The notes beneath the pieces are model-generated. The model was not told the DNA's origin and made no database searches. It saw only the letters and a program-made list of their open reading frames with translations. The position numbers were made by a program, and so were the translations under genes. Source: Treponema sp. (lineage in GTDB: Bacteria > Spirochaetota > Spirochaetia > Treponematales > Breznakiellaceae). Taken from it: DNA of 6,706 nucleotides. This document shows, one piece after another, positions 1 to 4,457 of the stretch. The stretch's first letter is position 1, and each line of letters opens with the position of its first letter. Location of the stretch: assembly GCA_031255815.1 (NCBI GenBank), contig JAIRRU010000012.1:1-6706 (forward strand), written 5' to 3'.

Positions 1-1
1 A

Positions 2-93
2 GGTATTAAACCCTGAGTCTAACCACCTCGGGAGAACAACATACCTCGCCCTTCAGGGCGAGGTTGTTGATTCGTAGCGAAGGGTTTAATACC
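2..93. repeat. Palindromic MITE-like unit with 13-bp terminal inverted repeats
   Basis: The ends are a perfect 13-bp inverted repeat: GGTATTAAACCCT at 2-14 and its complement AGGGTTTAATACC at 81-93. Inside is a strong hairpin, ACCTCGCCCT at 43-52 pairing with AGGGCGAGGT at 55-64. It is extended past a bulged T by CAACA (37-41) with TGTTG (65-69). A short TTCG/CGAA stem sits at 71-81. No reading frame is apparent. The size, terminal repeats and internal palindrome suit a non-autonomous mobile repeat or a structured RNA. The CTCGCCCT-AGGGCGAG palindrome resembles ones I associate with ends of IS200/IS605-type elements, but that is from memory. The left flank lies outside the window, so no target duplication can be judged. 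Confidence 0.55.
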
Positions 94-99
94 CAGGAG

Positions 100-161
100 C
101 CCGCTCACCGGTTCGCGGGGGAGCTTCAGGGCATATTTACGCGGCTCCCCGCTCCCCGCGG
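100..161. repeat. GC-rich region of mutually exclusive stems
   Basis: CCCGC (100-104) can pair with GCGGG (115-119). GGGGAGC (118-124) can pair with GCTCCCC at 144-150 or with the adjacent copy at 151-157. The second option extends to CGCGGGGGAGC (114-124) with GCTCCCCGCG (151-160), with one bulged G. The pairings compete with each other and no T-run follows, so a simple intrinsic terminator is unlikely. No gene is visible between 94 and 174. Confidence 0.35.
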
Positions 162-174
162 AAGATCCCGCAAA

Positions 175-195
175 TTATGGACAGGCTCTATTTAG
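175..195 (+). repeat. 21-bp direct repeat, solitary right arm of the TAG palindrome
   Basis: These 21 bases (beginning ATTATGGACAGG) are identical to 288-308, which is the right arm of the hairpin at 266-301. Here the left arm is missing. The two copies lie 113 bp apart in the same orientation and bracket the two-hairpin element at 197-260. This could be a target-site-like duplication, a tandem duplication, or a degraded copy of the palindrome family. Confidence 0.65.
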
Positions 196-196
196 T

Positions 197-231
197 GTCT
201 GTCCGCAAAGCCGGTTGCTTTACGGACAGAC
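197..231 (+). other. Stem-loop with conserved CCGGTTGCTT loop (copy A)
   Basis: GTCTGTCCG (197-205) pairs perfectly with CGGACAGAC (223-231). A C206/A222 mismatch follows, then AAAG (207-210) with CTTT (218-221), closing a loop CCGGTTG (211-217). Copy B at 6351-6387 has the same loop block CCGGTTGCTT, a mismatch at the same level of the stem (A/C instead of C/A), and different arm sequences. A kept loop with changed but still paired arms points to a structure that acts as RNA or as a protein-binding hairpin. Two copies cannot prove this. No protein is encoded here. Confidence 0.55.
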
Positions 232-236
232 CTTGT

Positions 237-260
237 ATTTGCATACGCAAATGAGTTTTT
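237..260 (+). terminator. Weak hairpin plus T5 on the plus strand (copy A)
   Basis: ATTTGC (237-242) pairs with GCAAAT (247-252) around ATAC, and three bases later comes T5 (256-260). The layout is that of an intrinsic terminator, but the stem is short and AT-rich. It would stop rightward transcripts entering from the left of the window, and so shield the leftward operon from antisense read-through. The string GTTTTTAAG at 255-263 recurs at 6412-6420 in the second copy. Confidence 0.4.
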
Positions 261-265
261 AAGGA

Positions 266-301
266 AGCCTGTCCATAATGTGTCTACATTATGGACAGGC
301 T
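266..301. repeat. Perfect 15-bp hairpin at the 3' end of the minus operon
   Basis: AGCCTGTCCATAATG (266-280) pairs perfectly with CATTATGGACAGGCT (287-301) around the loop TGTCTA (281-286). The right arm runs directly into CTA at 302-304, which is the TAG stop of the leftward gene. Neither side has a proper U-run, so on sequence this is not a textbook intrinsic terminator. It may instead block exonucleases or be a REP-like repeat. Bases 276-298 recur exactly at 6208-6230. Confidence 0.7.
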
Positions 302-1180
302 CTATTTAAGGGGGTTTTCCAGGGTCTGGCCGTCCAGCACGATCATTACCCGGCCTTCCCGGAGGAGCCGGCGGTTGTTCTCCGAGGAGAGGATAAGGGC
401 CGCGTCCTCCCGGTCGATGAGGGGGTCGGTGGGCCGGATGCCGAAGACCCCCCTGGCGAGGATCCGCAGGGGCCGTTCCCCCACAGCTTCGCTTAGCCCC
501 GGCGCGAGCCCCGAGGGGCCGGGAAAGAAAAGGTCTTCGGTTCTGGCGTAGCGCGGCAGCGGGGCCTTGCCGTCCCGGGTTTCCAGCATATTTTTTTCGT
601 AAATCAGGTTCATGTCCGTATCCCAGATCTTGGGGAAGAGGCAGGGCTGGAGGAGGGCGGAACGGCTGGTGCCATGCAGCGGCAATTCTTCCCCGGCTAT
701 GATGAGGATCCCCGTATAGTCCGCCACGGGCGGCGGGGCGATGATCCGGGGAGCCTCGGCGGGACGGCTGTGTTTAAGGAATTCGGCGGCCAGATCTTCG
801 AGCTTCAGGCTGTAGGCGGCGCTGAGGCTGGACAGATCGGCGGAGTGGGCCGGCGGCCGGAAGCGGGCCGTCCAGGCAAAGGCTTCCAGCCGGGAAAGGG
901 AAAGCTCCCCGCTCCGGACATAGTCGGCCACGGTACGGGAAGAATCCACGGGGATTGACAGGATCCGGGGCTGGATGAGGGCCGGATAGCCCGCCCGGAT
1001 AAGTTCCTCCCCCTGGATCCTCCCGGTGGGCAGTCTGATGCCGGCGGATGCCAGATCCAGGGAAATCCGGGCTTCTATCTCCATCTTTTCCCAGTCTAGC
1101 TCCCCGCTGAAACCCAATACCGGTTCCGCCCAGGCCGTGGTGAGAAGAAGGATCTGGAGACCGAAAAAGAGCTTTCTCAT
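302..1180 (-). CDS. Exported protein of unknown function, 292 aa
   Basis: The function is not recognised. The N-terminus (MRKLFFGLQILLLTTAWA) is a Sec signal with R2 and K3 before a hydrophobic core and a possible AWA|EP cleavage site near residue 18. There is no lipobox, so a periplasmic or secreted protein is expected. Residues 24-45 (FSGELDWEKMEIEARISLDL) look like a beta-rich start. The C-terminal part contains RILARGVFGIRPTDPLID, then SENNRRLLREGRVMIVLD, a pattern I associate with uncharacterised treponeme exported proteins. It starts 5 bp after the mltD-like stop, and its AGGGG Shine-Dalgarno overlaps that stop codon, so translational coupling is likely. The SD-to-ATG spacing is only 2-3 nt, which is tight. 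Its TAG stop lies at the edge of the repeat hairpin at 266-301. Being last in an operon with a peptidoglycan lyase suggests an envelope role, but no more than that. Confidence 0.85.
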   Translation of the reverse strand: MRKLFFGLQILLLTTAWAEPVLGFSGELDWEKMEIEARISLDLASAGIRLPTGRIQGEELIRAGYPALIQPRILSIPVDSSRTVADYVRSGELSLSRLEAFAWTARFRPPAHSADLSSLSAAYSLKLEDLAAEFLKHSRPAEAPRIIAPPPVADYTGILIIAGEELPLHGTSRSALLQPCLFPKIWDTDMNLIYEKNMLETRDGKAPLPRYARTEDLFFPGPSGLAPGLSEAVGERPLRILARGVFGIRPTDPLIDREDAALILSSENNRRLLREGRVMIVLDGQTLENPLK

Positions 1181-1185
1181 TTCCC

Positions 1186-2730
1186 CTATTGTTGTATCGG
1201 CACTTTCAGGTTCCTTCCCTCACGCAAGGTATCGTTCAGCCTCATGCCGTTTGCCTGGGCCAGGCTTTCCGGATCCACCTGGTAGAGGAGGGAGATGGCC
1301 CAGAGGGTCTCCCCCTTTTTTACCAGGTGGTTCCCCTGAAAATCCGCAGGCCCGGAAGCCGCCCGCGCCCCCTGGTAGGGGCCCGCTTCCTTAAGGGCCG
1401 GGATGCGGATCCGGCTGCCTATCTGGAGGTACCTGCTCCTGATGCCGGGGTTGGCGTTTTCGATAAGTTCCACGCTTACCCCGTAATGGAGGGCCAGGGC
1501 CGAAAGGGTGTCCCCGTAGCGAACCGTGTGGAAGTAGTTTTTGATCAGCTCCGGCCCTTTCCGTTCCAGTATTTCGGTTACCAGGGGGAGCTGGGCAAGG
1601 GGAACCTTAAGCTGGTAAGCCTCGTCCGGCGGGGTGATGTTGTAGATAAGCTCCTGGTTCCCCATTCTGAGGAGGGCCGGATCCATGCCGGTTTCCGTTG
1701 CCAGAAGGGCCAGATCCACCGTCCTGTTCAGGGGTATCCTGGTCCATTCGAGGCTCTCCTGCCAGGTTTCCACGCCGAAAAGACGGGGATTGGCCATGAT
1801 CCAGGCCACCGCCAGGAGCTTGGGCACGTAGTGGATCGTTTCGGTTTTTAAGGCCGCCCGCTCCGAAAGCAGCCAGTAGTCGTTTATCCCCGTGTCCTTT
1901 ACCGTCCGGCTCAGCCCTCCCAGCCCGGTATTGTAAGCCGCCAGGGCCATGGGCCAGTCCTCAAAGTAGCGGTAGTTTTCCTCCAGCTTCCTCAGCGCCC
2001 CCTGGGTGGATTTCCAGAAATCCATCCGCTCGTCCATCCAGTCGTTCACCTGCATGTCGAAGGGCCCTATGCTGTTCTTCATGAACTGCCAGAGTCCGGC
2101 GGCGCCGGATCTGCTCAGCGCCGTGGAAAGGTAGCCGGACTCAATCACCGGCAGGTAGATGAGTTCGGGCGGCAGCCCGCGTTCCTCAATTTCCCGGCGG
2201 ATAAAACCCAGGTAGGGCGCCCCCCGGCGCATCACCGCGTTGAGCCAGGCTATTCCCCCCCCGCTGGTATACTGTTGGATGTAGTGCTGGGTCAGGGCCT
2301 TTTCCAGGCCGGGAATGGAGAGTTTCTCCCGCGTTTCCGCCTCTTCCCGGAAAACGGCGCTGGAATTCATAAAGCGTTCCGGTTTGGGGAAAACCTGCTG
2401 CCGTATGGGGCGGCCCGGATCAGCCCGGGCCCCTGCCGGCGCTTCCTCCCGCGGCCGCGGATCTTCCCGGATCGGGGAAGCTGCCGGGGCCGGGGAATCC
2501 GGCGGGGGCAGGGTGATTTCCGGCATTGCCGCCCTCTCCGCAGTTGGGCTTTCCGCAGTTGGGCTCTCCGCAGCCGGGCTTTCGCTTTCCGGCGGAATCC
2601 CGGCGGAAAGCGGCGGAATTTCGCCGCCCTCGGAGATCTCGGCGGCAGCCGGGCTTAGGGCGGCGGCGAGGAGAGCCCCGGCCAGGAGGGCCCTTTTGGA
2701 GCCCCGCGCGGCCTTAGAACTTTTCGCCAT
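1186..2730 (-). CDS. mltD: MltD-type membrane/periplasmic lytic transglycosylase with two LysM domains, 514 aa
   Basis: The enzyme is predicted to cleave the MurNAc-GlcNAc bond of peptidoglycan non-hydrolytically, giving 1,6-anhydroMurNAc ends. The signal peptide is at residues 1-30 (AALSPAAA|EI). Then comes a Pro/Ala/Glu/Ser-rich linker to about 115 with AESP(T/A) pentapeptide repeats. The SLT family 1 domain spans about 175-300: catalytic Glu197 in LPVIESGY, GLWQFM at 212-217 and ALAAYNTG at 262-269. LysM1 is at about 399-444 (HTVRYGDTLSALA) and LysM2 at about 468-511 (HLVKKGETLWAIS). E. coli MltD (452 aa) has the same order; the linker accounts for much of the extra length here. The ATG at 2730 is chosen because the signal peptide begins there and a GGGGG stretch lies 5 nt upstream; the open frame continues to 2949 but that part is the upstream gene read out of frame. 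It overlaps the TPR lipoprotein gene by 17 bp. The coding strand has a G8 run just before the catalytic domain. Confidence 0.92.
   Translation of the reverse strand: MAKSSKAARGSKRALLAGALLAAALSPAAAEISEGGEIPPLSAGIPPESESPAAESPTAESPTAERAAMPEITLPPPDSPAPAASPIREDPRPREEAPAGARADPGRPIRQQVFPKPERFMNSSAVFREEAETREKLSIPGLEKALTQHYIQQYTSGGGIAWLNAVMRRGAPYLGFIRREIEERGLPPELIYLPVIESGYLSTALSRSGAAGLWQFMKNSIGPFDMQVNDWMDERMDFWKSTQGALRKLEENYRYFEDWPMALAAYNTGLGGLSRTVKDTGINDYWLLSERAALKTETIHYVPKLLAVAWIMANPRLFGVETWQESLEWTRIPLNRTVDLALLATETGMDPALLRMGNQELIYNITPPDEAYQLKVPLAQLPLVTEILERKGPELIKNYFHTVRYGDTLSALALHYGVSVELIENANPGIRSRYLQIGSRIRIPALKEAGPYQGARAASGPADFQGNHLVKKGETLWAISLLYQVDPESLAQANGMRLNDTLREGRNLKVPIQQ
2255..2262 (-). repeat. 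G8 homopolymer in the mltD-like coding strand
   Basis: Eight C on the plus strand make eight G in the coding strand, covering codons 157-159 (Gly-Gly-Gly). A one-base slip would truncate the product upstream of catalytic Glu197. The frame is intact as given. An 8-nt tract is at the short end for contingency loci. Confidence 0.6.
2537..2581 (-). repeat. Three tandem 15-bp units inside the mltD-like linker
   Basis: TCCGCAGTTGGGCTT (2537-2551) is repeated with one change at 2552-2566 and with CC for TT in the middle at 2567-2581. The unit encodes the pentapeptide AESP(T/A) on the minus strand. The repeat is a multiple of three, so copy-number change would lengthen or shorten the linker between the signal peptide and the catalytic domain without breaking the frame. 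Confidence 0.8.
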
Positions 2731-3817
2731 AATACACCCCCGCCCATTCCCAGCGGCCGTGGATCTCCGGGTCAGAAGGGAAGTTGACTTTCCTGAAATA
2801 GAGGTACCAGGTGGAGATATGGAGGGACCAGCCCCAGGTGCGCAGATACGCCTCGTTGGCGTTTGAGCCCGGATCCAGGTTTTCGTTGTAACGGATCCGG
2901 TTCCCCCGCATAAAGTCGGAAAGGTTGAATTCGGCCATTCCTGAATCATCGGTTTCCTCCTGCCCCCAGGAACGGGCGAAGAAGTTCACCTTGGCCCGGT
3001 AGGACCAGAGCCGGGAACTTGAACCTGCGTCCAGCGCGGCCTTAATGCTGTTTACCAGGGTGTTAAGGTTTTCAAAAGTCCAGTCCTTGGGAGAGTTGTT
3101 AAAGGCTACCATTTCCTTGGCGTAATTATCCGCCCGGGGAAAACCGGGAACCGTGCCGCCCTGGTGGGGCAGGTACTGGTTGTAAGCTTTAATGGCCCCG
3201 ATCCAGTCCCCGGTCTTTTCGCAGGCCTGGGCCAGCATGAAGTAAGCCGGGCCCGGATCTATCTGGTCGGAAAACCGGGAGATCAGTTCCTGGTAGTACC
3301 ATACCTGCTGTTCGGGCTTATCCACCAGATTGATAAGCTGGTTCAGACAGGCCAGATGGATTGACTGGCCCAGAACCGTAAGATCCGGATAGTTCTTTAC
3401 GATGATGTCGAAATAGCGGGCCGCTACGGGGGCGGCGTCCTGCTGGAGGTAGGCGTAGGCGATCATCAAAAGGTAGTAGGCGTTGTAGGGATCGTCCGGG
3501 AACTCGTTGCTGCGCCGGCCCAGGAAACTGATCAGCCGGCCGTACTCCCCCAGTTTCGCGTAGGCGTTGGCTATCTCCCGGATCAGGACGAACTGGCCCT
3601 CTCCCCCTTCGCTTTCTTCCCCCAGAAGGCTGAAAAGTTCTTCCAGATTCTCCCGGTTTTCGCTGCTCCCGGCCAAATAGTAGGGATCCGTCTCCCTCTC
3701 CCCCTTTTGCCGCCCTCCCCATCCGGAAAAAGCGGGGGCGCAGCCGGAAAACAGGGGGGGGAAAACCGCGGCAAGGAAAAGAATCCGTAAAAAGCGCAGG
3801 TTTGTCATATTTTTCAT
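2714..3817 (-). CDS. TPR-repeat lipoprotein, 367 aa, first gene of the minus operon
   Basis: This is a predicted lipoprotein: after K2, R8 and R11 a hydrophobic core runs to LFSGC, with the lipidated Cys at 26. Residues about 73-215 read as TPR-like helical pairs (FVLIREIANAYAKLGEYGRL, NAYYLLMIAYAYLQQ, AYFMLAQACEKTGDWIGAIK), typical of protein-protein scaffolds. The remainder to 367 is not a recognised domain and is rich in Trp and Tyr (TWGWSLHISTWYLYF, WEWAGVYYG). It sits directly upstream of and overlaps the lytic transglycosylase gene, so a role in placing or regulating that enzyme is a reasonable inference. Start choice: ATG 3817 has AGGA 5 nt upstream; ATG 3808 is nearly as good; ATG 3847 would add an acidic extension before the signal peptide and is disfavoured. 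A C8 run lies inside the signal peptide. Confidence 0.82.
   Translation of the reverse strand: MKNMTNLRFLRILFLAAVFPPLFSGCAPAFSGWGGRQKGERETDPYYLAGSSENRENLEELFSLLGEESEGGEGQFVLIREIANAYAKLGEYGRLISFLGRRSNEFPDDPYNAYYLLMIAYAYLQQDAAPVAARYFDIIVKNYPDLTVLGQSIHLACLNQLINLVDKPEQQVWYYQELISRFSDQIDPGPAYFMLAQACEKTGDWIGAIKAYNQYLPHQGGTVPGFPRADNYAKEMVAFNNSPKDWTFENLNTLVNSIKAALDAGSSSRLWSYRAKVNFFARSWGQEETDDSGMAEFNLSDFMRGNRIRYNENLDPGSNANEAYLRTWGWSLHISTWYLYFRKVNFPSDPEIHGRWEWAGVYYGEKF
3754..3761 (-). repeat. C8 homopolymer in the lipoprotein signal peptide
   Basis: Eight G on the plus strand are eight C in the coding strand, running from the third base of Phe19 through Pro20 and Pro21 to the first base of Leu22, four codons before the lipidated Cys26. 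A slip of one base would lose the lipobox and the rest of the protein. The sequence given is in frame. Confidence 0.6.
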
Positions 3818-3831
3818 CCCAATCCTAACAT
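3802..3831 (+). promoter_or_regulatory. Candidate sigma70-type promoter for the plus operon
   Basis: TTGTCA at 3802-3807 (5 of 6 to TTGACA) and TAACAT at 3826-3831 (4 of 6 to TATAAT) are 18 nt apart. A start near 3838 would leave a leader of about 22 nt before ATG 3860, with the SD AAAGGGG in it. The -35 box lies inside the start of the divergent gene. For the minus operon, TATAAG (complement of 3863-3868) could be a -10 box, but no good -35 box accompanies it. The two promoters would overlap within about 90 bp. Confidence 0.35.
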
Positions 3832-3859
3832 CAATCTCCCTTGGCATGAAAGGGGATAC

Positions 3860-4429
3860 ATGCTTATACTGATAGCTCTGGATCCTTTTTTCCGCAGGGC
3901 GGCGGCCCGTCTGGCCTTTATTATCGGCCTGTTCCTCATGATTTTCGGAATCGCCTTTCTCCTGGGGAGCCTTGCCGGCGCGTCCCAGGTTTCCGTACTG
4001 GTTTCTTTTATCTTTGTGATCCTCGGTTCCCTTTTCGCCTTTCTGGCGATAAGCCTGAATAAACGCGCGGTCTATCTTTTTTTCGCCACGTTTTTCCTGC
4101 TGGTAGGCCTTTTTCTCTTTCTCTTTTCCCTTAAGATCCTTCCGGTCTCCTTTTCCCAGGCCTGGCCCCTGCTTTCCGTCTTTTCCGGCCTCGCCCTCTT
4201 TCCCGCGGGCTGGCGGCGTTTTGGCGGCATACATCCGGCCTATGTGGTTCCCTCGATAGTTTTCGTGGTGCTGGGCTCCGCGCTCCTGGTGTTCTCCCTG
4301 GATCTGGTGTCTTTTTCTTTCCGGCAATTCATGCTGAACTGGTGGCCCCTTTTGGTCGTTTTGGCCGGGCTTATTTTGGTTTTGATCTCCCTTGGCACGA
4401 AATTTAACGCCGGGGAGATAAAAAAGTGA
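3860..4429 (+). CDS. Small polytopic membrane protein, 189 aa, function unknown
   Basis: About six hydrophobic segments are visible, near residues 17-40, 45-66, 70-92, 98-117, 127-148 and 158-180, with short polar loops such as NKR and GWRRFGG. They look like a repeated three-helix arrangement: WPLLSVFSGLALF and WPLLVVLAGLILV open the fourth and sixth segments in the same way. This WPLL-type segment is common in small uncharacterised bacterial membrane proteins. No catalytic or transport motif is seen. The start is well supported by AAAGGGG at 3849-3855 just before ATG 3860. The coding sequence is pyrimidine-rich, as expected for hydrophobic residues, which leaves a long open but spurious frame on the opposite strand. 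The TPR lipoprotein gene starts 7 bp downstream, so the two are probably co-transcribed. An envelope location is clear; the role is not. Confidence 0.85.
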   Translation: MLILIALDPFFRRAAARLAFIIGLFLMIFGIAFLLGSLAGASQVSVLVSFIFVILGSLFAFLAISLNKRAVYLFFATFFLLVGLFLFLFSLKILPVSFSQAWPLLSVFSGLALFPAGWRRFGGIHPAYVVPSIVFVVLGSALLVFSLDLVSFSFRQFMLNWWPLLVVLAGLILVLISLGTKFNAGEIKK

Positions 4430-4436
4430 CCCTCCG

Positions 4437-4457
4437 GTGGGGAATTTATGGGGAGGG
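4437..4457 (+). promoter_or_regulatory. Start region with two competing initiation codons one base out of frame
   Basis: GTG 4437 is the only common initiation codon that opens the lipoprotein frame upstream of the signal peptide (the in-frame stop is TAA 4419-4421), yet it lacks a well-spaced SD; the nearest, GGGGAG, is 19 nt away. ATG 4448 has GGGG 5 nt upstream but reads a different frame and stops after 17 codons. Losing one G from GGG at 4455-4457 would join ATG 4448 to the lipoprotein frame. Confidence 0.4.

Noticed and set aside
1..310. CRISPR array or tRNA in the 5' repeat region
   Set aside because: The repeats are palindromic, few and unevenly spaced, with no repeat-spacer period. 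No cloverleaf with a T-loop motif (GGTTCRANNCC type) was found.
278..551. Small plus-strand frames starting in or beside the palindrome (one starts MCLHYGQ)
   Set aside because: They start in the repeat loop and then run antisense through the 292-aa gene. The same MCLHYGQ start at 6210-6419 comes only from the repeat, and the rest does not match.
2275..2866. Plus-strand open frames opposite the mltD-like linker and the TPR gene end
   Set aside because: They are Arg/Ser/Gly-rich complements of low-complexity coding sequence, with no SD or domain.
2731..2949. N-terminal extension of the mltD-like frame
   Set aside because: It overlaps the TPR lipoprotein gene in another frame, is Thr/Ser/Arg-rich, and precedes an evident signal peptide and SD at 2730.
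3809..3847. ATG 3847 as the start of the TPR lipoprotein
   Set aside because: It would add MPREIDVRIG before the signal peptide and would have to start within 13 bp of the divergent start codon. The ATG at 3817 has a well-spaced AGGA.
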